Origin: Candidatus Sericytochromatia bacterium
GTDB taxonomy: Bacteria; Cyanobacteriota; Sericytochromatia; JACMPN01
NCBI GenBank assembly: GCA_014377495.1
Contig: JACMPN010000602.1
Coordinates: 1 to 19,000, forward strand
Direction: 5' to 3'
DNA length: 19,000 bases
The translations under genes were made by a program, and so were the position numbers. The notes under the pieces were generated by a model. It saw only the letters and a list, made by a program, of their open reading frames with translations. It was not told the DNA's origin and did not search any database. Below are positions 1-8,423 of the stretch, one piece after another (position 1 is the stretch's first letter; every line of letters begins with the position of its first letter).

Positions 1-1031
1 ACCGGTGCGGACTCCGCTTCGTTCGCACGCATCCCGTCCGCCATCCCCTTGGGACTCGGGGCTGGCGGCGGGGGCGCTCCGGCACTCGGTCTGTTGGAAT
101 ACCGCTGCTGCTGAGGCATGGCGACGTACTGGCTCAACAACCAATCCGGTACGACCGGCGCACTGCCGCCGGCAGCCGGACGTGCCGTCGACAGCTTGAC
201 CGTCACGTCCATCCAGTCCTCACCGGTCAATTGGGTGATCATCCCGAAAGAACGCCAATTGAGCCGGGTGCCGTTCGCCGACAATTGGGCCTCGTGGCTC
301 GGTGACCAACGGGCGCCGCCGATGGCATAGGTCACGTCCAGATCGAACCCGCCGGCCCGGGTCACGTCCAACATGATCGGGACGTTCTTGACCTCGGTCT
401 GCCGATAGCTCTGCACCTGGGCGAGTTGGGCGTTCACGTCGGTCAGTTGCTTGGCCAGCCCCCGGCGGGTGATGTCGATTTTCTGCATGGCCAGGGCCGT
501 CTCCTGGAGCCGGCTCTGGATGAAAACCAACGTCTCCTGCCACTCACTGAGCTTGGCCCGGTTGTTGCCAAGTTGCCTGACCAGGCTGGGAGCGGACTGC
601 TCGGAAAGATCCTGCAGCAGCTTTTGCTGGATGGTGAGGGCCCGATGTTTGTCGGACTGCGCCCGATCCTGATCCTGCAGCGTCGTTTGGGTGGCCAGGA
701 GTGTCTTCAGACGTTGCTGGGGGCTGTCTCCGACATGGGCCTTTTTGACGTCCAGACCATGCAGGACGACCGCCGCCATGCCCCGGCCACTGCTCCGCAC
801 CGACTCCGTGTCGAGCTTGGCCGGTAGCTGGTTGAAGGCGATCTCGTAGGTGCCCGGCACGAGGTCCAGATGGGCGGAGCGGGTCACGAGCGCCCGGTCC
901 GGATAGACGGTGACTGCCGTGATCTGGTGGACCGCCGTGATCCGCCTGATGGCGGTGGGCGTCGCCGCTTGAGCCGGCAGCCCGGGCGCCAGTATCGATA
1001 CCATGGCGGCCAGTGCGAGAGCGCGTTGCAT
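1..1031 (-). CDS. Exported DUF4140/DUF4139 (MuiA-like) protein, partial
   Basis: The gene runs off the left edge; 343 codons are present from the ATG at 1031, against roughly 500-550 residues usual for the family. The start has an AGGAGA ribosome-binding site about 8 bases upstream. The N-terminus is a signal peptide (MQRALALAAMVSILAPGLPAQA, cut before ATP). Residues 30-90 (ITAVTVYPDRALVTRSAHLDL, then GTYEIAFNQLP) match the N-terminal DUF4140 domain. Residues about 93-200 are rich in Gln, Leu and Lys and should form a coiled coil. After that comes the start of the DUF4139 beta-rich domain (LDVTYAIGGARWSPSHEAQLS, then TGEDWMDVTVKLSTARP). The visible end is proline-rich. The family was named after 'mucoidy inhibitor A' but has no proven biochemical role; a periplasmic or envelope location follows from the signal peptide. 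It is divergent from the aminopeptidase gene across a 233-base gap. The family call is firm; the function is unknown. Confidence 0.85.
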   Translation of the reverse strand, partial: MQRALALAAMVSILAPGLPAQAATPTAIRRITAVHQITAVTVYPDRALVTRSAHLDLVPGTYEIAFNQLPAKLDTESVRSSGRGMAAVVLHGLDVKKAHVGDSPQQRLKTLLATQTTLQDQDRAQSDKHRALTIQQKLLQDLSEQSAPSLVRQLGNNRAKLSEWQETLVFIQSRLQETALAMQKIDITRRGLAKQLTDVNAQLAQVQSYRQTEVKNVPIMLDVTRAGGFDLDVTYAIGGARWSPSHEAQLSANGTRLNWRSFGMITQLTGEDWMDVTVKLSTARPAAGGSAPVVPDWLLSQYVAMPQQQRYSNRPSAGAPPPPAPSPKGMADGMRANEAESAP

Positions 1032-1264
1032 GCCAAGTCTCCTGGATCAATACGGCGACCTTTGAGGATGGTGGTCCAGGCGCCAGTATAGCGTCTGTCC
1101 CCCGTGCCGAGACGGGATTTCGCAGGTCACGACGGCAAGGATTTGCCCAGTGGCCGGACGGCTGCAGGCACGGCCAACTACAACCGAGGCGCCTAGCGGC
1201 GGACGCCCGGTGCGCGTACACTGTCCCTGCGTATGGCTATCGGCTTGCAGGCGAGTGATCCACC

Positions 1265-2842
1265 ATGTTGACGATCCGGAGTTCCATCCAGTACCGAGTG
1301 ACCTCGGCATTCCCGACGGATCGGCTGGCCGTGCTGGTGCCTTTGGCGGGCGCCGACGACCTGCAGCGTCTTTCGGACCGGCTTCAGACCTGGGGACTCA
1401 GCAAAGCGGCCGCCGGTGCGGCCCGACAACGCCTCCTCCGGCAGGAGTTCAAGGCCAAGCCGGGCGATGTCAGCCTGATCACGGACCTTGCCGCCGGGAC
1501 GGTGTTTTTCGTCTTCGGCGTCTCCGCCGACAAGGATCAGCGGTTTGAGAGCCGGGGCCCCCGCCAGGTGTCCGTCGCTCTCGGCGGCATGCGCAAGCTC
1601 GTCGAGGCCGTCCAGGCCGAAAAACCCGGCTCGCTCGTGCTGGACCTCGCCGACGGCTCCCTCTGGCAAACCACGGGCAGCCTGTATGCGGCGCGCTCAG
1701 CCGGCCAGATGGCCGCTCATCTGGTGCAAGCCCTGGAACTGGCGTACACGCCGCTGCCCAAGCAGGTCAAGGCGTACAAGGCCGACCCGGTCCCCACGAC
1801 CGTGACCCTGCTGGTGGCGGACGCTGAGACAGCCACCGTCACGGCCGCCGTCGAACGGGAACGCATCCTGGCGGCGGCAGGCAATCTCGTCCGCATCCTC
1901 ACCCAGCTGCCGGCAAACATCCTCAATCTCGATCATTACGAAGCCCTGCTGACGGAAATCGCGGCGGATGACCCGCAACTCACCCTGCAGGTCTGGAACC
2001 AGGCCGCCTTGAGCGAAGCCGGTGCCGGCTGTCTGGTGGCTGTGGGCCGTACCGCCCTCGAGCCGCCCCGTGTGGCCCGCCTCAGCTACACGCCGGTCCA
2101 GGCCGCCACGGCGACGGCGGCGATCGTCGGCAAAGGGGTCGTCTACGACACGGGCGGCCTGTCGATCAAGCCGTCGAAATACATGCTGGGCATGCATGAC
2201 GACATGTCGGGCTCAGCCGTCGCTGCGGCGATGGCCTGGGCTGCCGCCAAGTTGCAGACACCCTATGCCGTCCAGGCGTTTCTCGGCTTGGTCGAAAACG
2301 CCATCGGACCCAACGCCTACCGCCCCGGCGACATCCTCACGGCGATGAACGGCAAGACCGTCGAGGTCATCGACACTGATGCCGAAGGCCGCCTCGTCCT
2401 GGCCGACACGCTGGTCCTGGCCCAGCAGGAAGCCAAACCGGATCTGCTGATGGACTTCGCCACCCTGACGGGGTCCTGCCTGCGGGCCCTGGGCGATATC
2501 GCCAGTGGCATCTGTGGCAACCGGGAGGACCTGTATCCGCTGGCCGTGCAGGCAGGCTACGACACCGGTGACCGGGTCTGGCCCTTCCCGAACTGGCCGG
2601 AATATGCGGACGCCATCGAAAGCAAGGTGGCGGACATCCGCCAGTGCTCGCCCGATGCCGGCCCCGACGTGCAGCATTCCTTCTGCTTTTTGAACGAGTT
2701 CGTGTCCCCCGACGTGCCCTGGCTGCACGTGGACATGTCCTCCGTCCGCAACGACGAGGGCCTCGGGGCCTCGCCGGCCGGGTTCACCGGCTTCGGGGCC
2801 CGCTATGGTCTCGCCGTGCTGGAACGCATCTTCGCCAAGTAG
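1265..2842 (+). CDS. pepA: M17 leucyl aminopeptidase, cytosolic
   Basis: The protein has 525 residues; the E. coli PepA enzyme has 503. It should remove N-terminal amino acids from peptides using two metal ions, working as a cytosolic hexamer. The C-terminal catalytic domain shows the full M17 set: GKGVVYDTGG with metal ligands Lys290 and Asp295, SIKPS with catalytic Lys302, Asp313 in HDDMSGSA, and the signature DTDAEGRL with Asp372, Glu374 and the anion-binding Arg376. Residues 1-170 are the divergent N-terminal macro-like domain. The ATG at 1265 has only a weak upstream GGCGAG. No signal peptide is seen. The gene is monocistronic in appearance: divergent from the DUF4139 gene and convergent with the glycosyltransferase. 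In some bacteria PepA also binds DNA, but nothing here tests that. The symbol reflects family membership; the enzyme class is secure. Confidence 0.93.
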   Translation: MLTIRSSIQYRVTSAFPTDRLAVLVPLAGADDLQRLSDRLQTWGLSKAAAGAARQRLLRQEFKAKPGDVSLITDLAAGTVFFVFGVSADKDQRFESRGPRQVSVALGGMRKLVEAVQAEKPGSLVLDLADGSLWQTTGSLYAARSAGQMAAHLVQALELAYTPLPKQVKAYKADPVPTTVTLLVADAETATVTAAVERERILAAAGNLVRILTQLPANILNLDHYEALLTEIAADDPQLTLQVWNQAALSEAGAGCLVAVGRTALEPPRVARLSYTPVQAATATAAIVGKGVVYDTGGLSIKPSKYMLGMHDDMSGSAVAAAMAWAAAKLQTPYAVQAFLGLVENAIGPNAYRPGDILTAMNGKTVEVIDTDAEGRLVLADTLVLAQQEAKPDLLMDFATLTGSCLRALGDIASGICGNREDLYPLAVQAGYDTGDRVWPFPNWPEYADAIESKVADIRQCSPDAGPDVQHSFCFLNEFVSPDVPWLHVDMSSVRNDEGLGASPAGFTGFGARYGLAVLERIFAK

Positions 2843-2883
2843 GCGAACCGACAAACCCCGCAACCGGATCAGTCTGGTGTATG

Positions 2884-2905
2884 CCGGATCCACCCGTTGA
2901 TCCGG
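2884..2905. terminator. Possible bidirectional stem-loop between convergent genes
   Basis: CCGGATC (2884-2890) and its perfect reverse complement GATCCGG (2899-2905) enclose an 8-base loop, in the 86-base gap between the convergent aminopeptidase and glycosyltransferase genes. A third CCGGATC copy in direct orientation sits at 2864-2870, so an alternative fold with a larger loop is possible. There is no T-tract on either side, so an intrinsic terminator is only an inference from position and symmetry. Confidence 0.35.
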
Positions 2906-2928
2906 TGGGCTGTGCGCCTGCAGGGTGG

Positions 2929-3774
2929 CTAAGACACAGGTGGCAAGGGGAAATACCACTTTGCCGCCAGACGGTGTCTCGGCAAAATGTCACTGCGGCG
3001 CCATCCGGCTTCGATCGGCCGGTCCGGGGGAAGGCCCCATTTCAAGCGGAAGCGGTGCCAGTTCTCGTCAAAGCGGCCATCGGCAATGCCCAGGGCCGTG
3101 GCTGTGCGTTGGCCGAGATGGTGCACGTAGACGTCTTGGGCGATCCAGAGGCCGAAGCCGGCCAGATCCGCCCGCAGGCAGTAATCGTCATCCTCGTAAT
3201 AGGCTAGGCCGAACCGGGGATCCAACCCGCCGAGCCGGGTGATCACCGCCCGGCGGATCAACAGGCAAAATCCGCTTAGCCGCTCCGTCGGTCGGCCTTG
3301 GCCGGAATGGGCCTGGGCGATTTCAGCGGCATAGGCACTGACCGCCGCCCAATCGGCTCGTTTGGGACCGGCGACGACCTGCTCGCGGATGACGAAGTTT
3401 GAGACCGGCCCCGTCATGCCCAGCGCCGGCTGTTGCAACAGCGGAGCCCAGAGGCCCTGCAGCCACCCCGGACTGACGATGGCATCGTTATTCAACAGGA
3501 CCACACCATCGCCTGAGGCGGCGGCCAAACCGAGGTTGCACCCACCGGCAAAGCCCAGGTTTGCGGCCGATCGGATCGCTAGCAAATTGGTCCGCAGGCC
3601 GACCTGGCGTTGTAGCCAGGCCGCAGTGCCGTCGGTCGAGCCGTTGTCGACGACGATGATCTCGGTCTCAGCGACCGGGAGCGTCTGATCCAACGCCGCC
3701 AGGCAGATCTGGGTGCAGGCCAGCTGGTTATGGACCGGGATGACAATCGACGTGCGCATGCCCCCATTGTTCAC
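2929..3774 (-). CDS. Family 2 glycosyltransferase (GT-A fold)
   Basis: The protein has 281 residues if translation starts at the GTG at 3774. An ATG at 3759 (residue 6, MRTSIVIPVHN) is equally plausible; neither start has a convincing ribosome-binding site. GT2 hallmarks are in order: SIVIPVHNQ at 9-17, VVDNGSTDGT at 41-50 for nucleotide-sugar binding, NLGFAGGCNLG at 72-82, LLNNDAIV at 93-100 as the DxD-equivalent metal site, and AYYEDDDYCLR at 191-201 with the likely catalytic acid. The closest familiar type is the rhamnosyltransferase-like GT2 group involved in polysaccharide or glycan assembly. No transmembrane segment is seen, so it should be cytosolic or peripheral. There are no other glycan genes beside it, so donor and acceptor cannot be inferred. 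Confidence 0.88.
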   Translation of the reverse strand: MNNGGMRTSIVIPVHNQLACTQICLAALDQTLPVAETEIIVVDNGSTDGTAAWLQRQVGLRTNLLAIRSAANLGFAGGCNLGLAAASGDGVVLLNNDAIVSPGWLQGLWAPLLQQPALGMTGPVSNFVIREQVVAGPKRADWAAVSAYAAEIAQAHSGQGRPTERLSGFCLLIRRAVITRLGGLDPRFGLAYYEDDDYCLRADLAGFGLWIAQDVYVHHLGQRTATALGIADGRFDENWHRFRLKWGLPPDRPIEAGWRRSDILPRHRLAAKWYFPLPPVS

Positions 3775-3920
3775 CAGCCCCGAGGCGGCGGCAACGGGCG
3801 TCTACCGTGAGAAGACCCGTGGCCCGTGGGCTTGAACCGGCGGCGCCCCAAGCCTGCGGCGCTCCCGGTAGGCTAAGGGCACACCCACGACGCCAGACCC
3901 TACCTGCTGGAGGCAACCCG

Positions 3921-5405
3921 ATGGCCAAAACCCCCGCCCTACGCATCCATCCGATGAACGATGCCCCCGTGCGTGCCGAGCGGGACTTCGTCCTCTATTG
4001 GATGGTCGCCAACCGGCGGGCCACGGACAATTTCAGCCTGCAGCGGGCTGTTGAGTGGGCTGAAGAATTGGACAAGCCCCTCGTCGTCCTCGAAGCCCTG
4101 CGCGTCGGCTACCGCTGGGCCAGTGATCGGTTCCATGCCTTCATCCTGCAGGGTATGGCCGACAACGTCCGGACGTTTGCCGAAAAACCCGTCCTGTATT
4201 ACCCCTATGTCGAGACGGCCCCGGATGCCGGCAAGGGACTGTTGAAAGCCCTGGGCCAGCGGGCTTGCGTGGTCGTCACCGATGACTTTCCCGCCTTCAT
4301 GCTGCCGCACATGATCGCCGCCGGGGCCCGTCAGGTTGACGTAACCATGGAGGCAGTCGACTCAAACGGGATCCTCCCAATGCGGGCCGCACCCCAGGTC
4401 TTCACGACGGCTTACGCCTTCCGCCGGTATTTGCAAAACGTCCTCATCTCCCACCTGCAGGCGTTTCCGGAGCCGGATCCCCTGGCCGCTATCGCCCTGC
4501 CCCGGCTGGCGGCACTGCCCGAGACGGTCACCAGCCGGTGGCCGGCAGCTGATGCCTCGATACTCGCCGCAGGGCCCAGGGCGCTGGCGTCACTGCCCAT
4601 CGACCATACCGTGCCACCCGTCGCCATCCGTGGCGGCCCCGAGGCGGCCAACGCCGTGTTGCATGTCTTCGTCTCCCAGCACCTCCGGCGATACCCGGAC
4701 GAGCGCAACCAGCCGGAAAAATCGGTGACCAGCGGTTTGTCGCCGTATCTGCATTTCGGCCATATCAGCGCCCACACCGTCTTCCGGGCCCTGATGATCG
4801 CCGACGGCTGGTCATTGGACCGATTGGCCACCAAAGGGATCGGATCCCGTGCCGGCTGGTGGGGCGCCAGCCCGGCGGTCGAGGCATATGTCGATCAGTT
4901 GGTCACCTGGCGGGAGCTCGGCTACAACATGGCATGGCAACAACCGGATTACGACCAATACGACACCTTGCCGGACTGGGCAAAAACGACCCTCGCCGAG
5001 CACGCCGACGACCCTCGGCCCGTACGCTACGATCTGGCCGAACTCGAATCGGCCCGGACCTGTGATCCGCTCTGGAACGCCGCCCAGATGCAGCTCGTGG
5101 CGGAAGGGCGCATCCACAATTACCTGCGCATGCTCTGGGGCAAGAAAATCCTGGAATGGTCGGCATCGCCCCAGGACGCTCTGGCCGTCATGATTGAACT
5201 GAACAACAAGTATGCCCTTGATGGCCGCAACCCGAATTCGTACAGCGGCATCTTCTGGGTCCTCGGCCGGTATGACCGTGCCTGGGGACCAGAGCGGCCC
5301 ATCTACGGCAAAATCCGTTACATGACGTCGGAAAACACGGCCCGGAAGGTTCATGTGGCGGATTACATCCGCCGCTACGCCCGGCAAACACGGCTGCTGC
5401 TCTGA
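3921..5405 (+). CDS. phr: Class II CPD photolyase
   Basis: This is a light-driven FAD enzyme that splits cyclobutane pyrimidine dimers in DNA. The reading frame is open from 3807, but the ATG at 3921 is preferred: CTGGAGG lies 8 bases upstream and the N-terminus then aligns with photolyases, giving 494 residues. The N-terminal Rossmann (antenna) domain carries FVLYWMVANRRATDNFSLQRAVEWA, typical of class II enzymes. The C-terminal FAD domain has PYLHFGHIS (275-283), WRELGYN, WNAAQMQLVAEGRIHNYLRMLWGKK starting at Trp385 with His399 and Asn400, and NKYALDGRNPNSYSG. This WNAAQ...LRM..GKKILEW block is diagnostic for class II and excludes class I photolyases or cryptochromes. It is probably its own transcription unit, divergent from the glycosyltransferase gene. 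Confidence 0.93.
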   Translation: MAKTPALRIHPMNDAPVRAERDFVLYWMVANRRATDNFSLQRAVEWAEELDKPLVVLEALRVGYRWASDRFHAFILQGMADNVRTFAEKPVLYYPYVETAPDAGKGLLKALGQRACVVVTDDFPAFMLPHMIAAGARQVDVTMEAVDSNGILPMRAAPQVFTTAYAFRRYLQNVLISHLQAFPEPDPLAAIALPRLAALPETVTSRWPAADASILAAGPRALASLPIDHTVPPVAIRGGPEAANAVLHVFVSQHLRRYPDERNQPEKSVTSGLSPYLHFGHISAHTVFRALMIADGWSLDRLATKGIGSRAGWWGASPAVEAYVDQLVTWRELGYNMAWQQPDYDQYDTLPDWAKTTLAEHADDPRPVRYDLAELESARTCDPLWNAAQMQLVAEGRIHNYLRMLWGKKILEWSASPQDALAVMIELNNKYALDGRNPNSYSGIFWVLGRYDRAWGPERPIYGKIRYMTSENTARKVHVADYIRRYARQTRLLL

Positions 5406-5541
5406 TCGTGCCGCGACGGGCAGCGGGGGCGACGAAGACGCCACTTGGCGGCCCATGCGGATCATTCTGGGGATTTGACGTTTAAGGGCCCGGGGGGCTG
5501 GGAAAGGGCGGACAGGCAAATACCAACCGGGAGTAACTGCC

Positions 5542-5946
5542 ATGGAACCCCCTTCCGATCCGCGCTTCCGCAGCTTCCTCTGGTCACAGACCCGCAAGAA
5601 GTTTTATGAGGGCACCTGTCTCACGGTGCCTGACCATGCGCCGACCGAGCCCGTGACCCCGCCGCCGTCAGTGGCGGTCGCATTGGTGACGCAGCCGCAG
5701 GAACCTGCCGGTGTCCCTAAATGCCTGCCCACCCGTCTCGACCAAGGTACCGTGCCGGTGGTCGGTTTGGCGCCAGAGCAGACGGGGACCACCTCATTGC
5801 ACGTGCTGCGGCGGGACGCCATGCCCGGATTGCCCAGCGACGAGGCCGTCATCCGGTCCGACCGCCTGAACATCACCCGCCCGCTGACGGCACCCTCACC
5901 AGTCGACCCTGGCCCACACTGGAAAAGCCACCCGGCGGCCGGGTGA
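5542..5946 (+). CDS. Proline-rich hypothetical protein
   Basis: I do not recognise this 134-residue ORF. In its favour: an ATG with GGGAGT about 8 bases upstream, GC-rich third positions like neighbouring genes, and same-strand placement 136 bases after the photolyase. The N-terminus is polar and basic (FRSFLWSQTRKKFYEG), with no signal peptide or membrane segment. Residues 27-55 are rich in Pro, Thr and Val (TEPVTPPPSVAVALV) and look disordered. The rest (PVVGLAPEQTGTTSLHVLRR and SDEAVIRSDRLNITRPL) shows no motif I can name. It ends 36 bases before the stop of the convergent aminotransferase gene. An antisense frame across the same bases is also open, so coding status rests mainly on the ribosome-binding site. 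It could be a lineage-specific protein or a spurious ORF. Confidence 0.45.
   Translation: MEPPSDPRFRSFLWSQTRKKFYEGTCLTVPDHAPTEPVTPPPSVAVALVTQPQEPAGVPKCLPTRLDQGTVPVVGLAPEQTGTTSLHVLRRDAMPGLPSDEAVIRSDRLNITRPLTAPSPVDPGPHWKSHPAAG
5929..5945. terminator. Possible hairpin at end of proline-rich ORF
   Basis: CACCCG (5929-5934) pairs with CGGGTG (5940-5945) around a 5-base GCGGC loop, overlapping the ORF's stop codon, in the short gap between convergent genes. The stem is strong and GC-only but has no T-tract, so a terminator role is tentative. Confidence 0.25.
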
Positions 5947-5982
5947 GCCAATCGTGGCGCACAACGCGTCCTGTTGGCAGCG

Positions 5983-7167
5983 TCAGGCCTTAATGACGGC
6001 TGCCAGACCGGCACAGAACCGCTCAATTTCGCCCTCGGTGTTGTAATAGTGCACCGACGCCCGCAACAAACTCTCGATCCCCCGGGATTCCAGATCCAGC
6101 CGTGTGGCCTGTTGTTTGGCCACGGACACGTTGATGCCGTGGGCGTGCAAGCGCCGGCGCAGGTCCACCGGATCATGGCCGTCGACGGTCAGCGTGACGA
6201 TGCCGCCAAGGTGTTCACCGCGATCCAGGACGGTGACGCCGGGCAACGGGCGCAGGCCCTGGCGCAGGGTGGCGGCCAGCGCCTGCACACGGGCCCCGAT
6301 GGCAGGCATGCCCCACGCATGGGCGTAGTCCAGGGCCACGGCCAGGCCGATCTTGCCGGCAATGCTGCATTCCCAGGTTTCGAAACGACGGGCGTCGTCC
6401 CGCATGACATAGGCGTCCCGACTGACCCAGGTGGCGGCATGCATGTCGAGGACCGGCGGCTCCAACTGGTCCATGATCCCGGCCCGCACATAGAGGAAAC
6501 CGGTGCCCCGGGGGCCACGCAGGTATTTGCGGCCTGTGGCGGACAGGAAGTCACAGCCGATGGCCTGCACGTCGATGTCCATCTGACCGACTGTCTGGCA
6601 GGCGTCCAGCAGGTAAAGCACGCCCGCCGCCCTGGCGATCCGACCCACGGCCGCCGCCGGATTGATCAGGCCGCTCGTCGATGGCATGTGGGTCAGGGAG
6701 ATCAGCCGGGTCCGGCTATCGATGGCGGCGGATAAGGCGGCCAGATCGATCTGGCCCTGGGCGTCATCGGGAATGACTGTGATCCCGACACCCGTCCGTT
6801 TGACGAGCTGCAAAAAGGCGATGTAGTTACTGGCATATTCCGCCACGGACGTCAGGATGCGGTCCCCGGCCCGAAACGGGATCGCATAGAACGCCTGATC
6901 CCATGCCCGGGTGGCACTTTCAAGAAAAGCGATCTCCGGTGCCGTAGCGCCGATCAATGCTGCTGTGGCGCCGTACATGCGTTCACTGGCGGCGGCATGG
7001 CGCTCGGCGGCCTCATAACCCCCAATGGCCGCCTCCAACTGCAGATGCCCGATGACGGCATCGACGACGGGGTCCGGCATGAGGGCGGCCCCGGCATTGT
7101 TGAAGTGGATCACCTGCTCGCAGGCCGGCGTGTCCCGGCGGGCACGGGCGAGATCAAATGAGGGCAT
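5983..7167 (-). CDS. Class V aminotransferase-fold PLP enzyme, EgtE-like
   Basis: I chose the ATG at 7167 (GGGAGA 8 bases upstream; 394 residues) over an ATG at 7215 that lacks a ribosome-binding site. It is a fold-type I PLP enzyme of the class V/cysteine desulfurase superfamily. The N-terminus FNNAGAALMP binds the cofactor phosphate region, YLLDACQTVGQ provides the PLP-pyridine Asp188 and Gln191, and ATGRKYLRGPRGTGFLYV carries the Schiff-base Lys214. The GRKYLRGPRG form is that of the isopenicillin-N-epimerase/EgtE-like branch rather than SufS/IscS (SxHK), and I see no cysteine-desulfurase active-site Cys loop near the C-terminus. EgtE cleaves the C-S bond of hercynylcysteine sulfoxide in ergothioneine synthesis. 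With ovoA about 4.5 kb away, a 5-histidylcysteine sulfoxide lyase (OvoB-type) role is inferred but unproven. The fold is certain; the substrate is not. Confidence 0.85.
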   Translation of the reverse strand: MPSFDLARARRDTPACEQVIHFNNAGAALMPDPVVDAVIGHLQLEAAIGGYEAAERHAAASERMYGATAALIGATAPEIAFLESATRAWDQAFYAIPFRAGDRILTSVAEYASNYIAFLQLVKRTGVGITVIPDDAQGQIDLAALSAAIDSRTRLISLTHMPSTSGLINPAAAVGRIARAAGVLYLLDACQTVGQMDIDVQAIGCDFLSATGRKYLRGPRGTGFLYVRAGIMDQLEPPVLDMHAATWVSRDAYVMRDDARRFETWECSIAGKIGLAVALDYAHAWGMPAIGARVQALAATLRQGLRPLPGVTVLDRGEHLGGIVTLTVDGHDPVDLRRRLHAHGINVSVAKQQATRLDLESRGIESLLRASVHYYNTEGEIERFCAGLAAVIKA

Positions 7168-7245
7168 GGCGGCATCTCCCGGACGGATCGGCAACGGGGC
7201 ATGGGAACGGGGCATGGTTTGGCGGTCCCAATCACAGGGGTGAAA

Positions 7246-7256
7246 GCGTTATAGTT
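7246..7256. promoter_or_regulatory. Possible -10-like element in divergent gap
   Basis: GCGTTATAGTT lies in the 200-base gap between the divergent aminotransferase and methyltransferase-like genes. It contains a TATAGT hexamer resembling a sigma-70 -10 box. An almost identical element (10 of 11 bases) lies 56 bases upstream of ovoA at 11625-11635. I could not find a good -35 box at 16-18 bases in either case, so this is a weak call based on the shared sequence. Confidence 0.22.
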
Positions 7257-7367
7257 TAGCCCAGTCTCGCTTTCAGCAGGGTGCAGGCGCCAAACTCCGG
7301 GGGCCAGGCCTTCGGTGCCGACAGGGTAGGGCAAATCGTTTGTGGCGGACCGCACGGGGAGTGGGAC

Positions 7368-8393
7368 ATGGTCAAAGACATGAGACGCCGGGAATTCCTG
7401 CAACTGGCCGCTTTTTTTGCCGCTGCCGTGGCCCTGGACGCCGCATGCCCGGGCGTGGTCCGGGCGCAATTGGCAGCCGGCAGGGCGTCACCGCCCACCG
7501 CCTTACCGGCGTCGGATGCCCAAAACGTCGATGCCATCGGACATGCCTCCAACTTCACGGCCATCTATCAGGATCCGCAGCTCAAAGCGGCGTTTTTCCA
7601 GTTCCTATTGCATGTCTTCCACCTCTTTCCGGAAGAAAAATTCCACAAGCTGCTGGCCGACGTCACGCTGGCCGGCCGTAGCGACAAGGATATTTACCGG
7701 GTGGCGCAGAGCCGGCTCGGTGAAATCAAACCCCTGCTGGCGGATGTCCGGTATGCCTTGCCGGCACTGGCACAGCAAAAGGCTGAAATGGCTCGTCAGA
7801 CCATGGACCTGCTGGGATCGGGGCGCAAGATCAACGGGTATATGGAGATCGGCACGACAGGCCGTTATATCAGCAAGTTCCGTGCTTCAGTTGAGTTAAC
7901 GGGCGAGGTCGTGCTGTTGCATACCGATGCGCCCACGTATTCACCGGCCGATATCGTCGAGCGTGCGCAACTCGGCAAGTTGGGCCGCTATGTGTCGCTC
8001 AATGGTTATGCCCCGGTCCCGGCCTCCCAGGTTGCCGATCGCAGCGTCGACCTGATCAGCAACTTCATCGGCTTTCACCACAGTCCCCCGGCCCGGCGGG
8101 ATGCCTTCGTCGCCTCGCTGCACCGTGTCCTCCGCCCCGGCGGCCGGATGATCGTCCGGGACCATGACGTCACCACGCCGCAGATGAACCGTATGGTGGC
8201 GCTGGCCCATGATGTGTTCAACCTCGGCCTCGGCACCGCCTGGGCGGTCAACCAGGCTGAGATCCGCAACTGGACCTCGTTGGCGCAGCTGACCGCCTAC
8301 GTCGAGACCTGCGGTTTCAAGCGGACTCCCAAGACCCTGTATCAGCCCGGGGATCCCACAAAAAATGCCCTCATCGAATTCATCCGGGTCTGA
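7368..8393 (+). CDS. Tat-exported class I methyltransferase-like protein
   Basis: The ATG at 7368 has GGGGAG 6 bases upstream and gives 341 residues. The N-terminus is a clear twin-arginine signal (MRRREFLQLAAFFAAAVAL, then a cut near VRA-QL), so the folded protein should be exported. The mature part has a helical region (residues 60-150) and a Rossmann-like methyltransferase fold: NGYMEIGTTGRYISKF in the motif I position, DRSVDLISNFIGFHHSP, and HRVLRPGGRMIVRDHDV (the usual post-motif III 'LRPGG'). Motif I is degenerate compared with the usual D/E-x-G-x-G-x-G. It resembles the 'predicted methyltransferases' that carry signal peptides. S-adenosylmethionine is not known to be available in the periplasm, so the real activity is unclear. 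It converges with the FAD oxidoreductase gene, with 30 bases between stops. Confidence 0.82.
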   Translation: MVKDMRRREFLQLAAFFAAAVALDAACPGVVRAQLAAGRASPPTALPASDAQNVDAIGHASNFTAIYQDPQLKAAFFQFLLHVFHLFPEEKFHKLLADVTLAGRSDKDIYRVAQSRLGEIKPLLADVRYALPALAQQKAEMARQTMDLLGSGRKINGYMEIGTTGRYISKFRASVELTGEVVLLHTDAPTYSPADIVERAQLGKLGRYVSLNGYAPVPASQVADRSVDLISNFIGFHHSPPARRDAFVASLHRVLRPGGRMIVRDHDVTTPQMNRMVALAHDVFNLGLGTAWAVNQAEIRNWTSLAQLTAYVETCGFKRTPKTLYQPGDPTKNALIEFIRV

Positions 8394-8423
8394 GCGGGTC
8401 TTGCGGGGCGTAACGTCCGGGCG

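Noticed and set aside
426..827. Open plus-strand frame of 133 codons opposite the DUF4139 protein
   Set aside because: The minus-strand frame has a signal peptide, a ribosome-binding site and family motifs; the plus frame is its complement.
1032..1264. Strong sigma-70 promoters in the divergent gap before the aminopeptidase
   Set aside because: A TACACT hexamer near 1217 is -10-like, but no -35 box stands at proper spacing, so I did not annotate a promoter.
2213..2959. Open frame of 248 codons antisense to the aminopeptidase
   Set aside because: It overlaps the metal-site motifs of the M17 enzyme and has shadow-frame composition.
3807..3920. N-terminal extension of the photolyase to an ATG at 3807
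   Set aside because: The extra 38 residues are Arg/Ala/Pro-rich with no family match, and the ATG at 3921 has a strong GGAGG site.
4812..5597. Open frame of 261 codons antisense to the photolyase
   Set aside because: The photolyase FAD domain is clearly encoded on the plus strand here; the antisense frame has no motif or ribosome-binding site.
5974..6735. Open plus-strand frame of 253 codons opposite the PLP enzyme
   Set aside because: It is in register with the complement of the aminotransferase gene and shows no protein family features.
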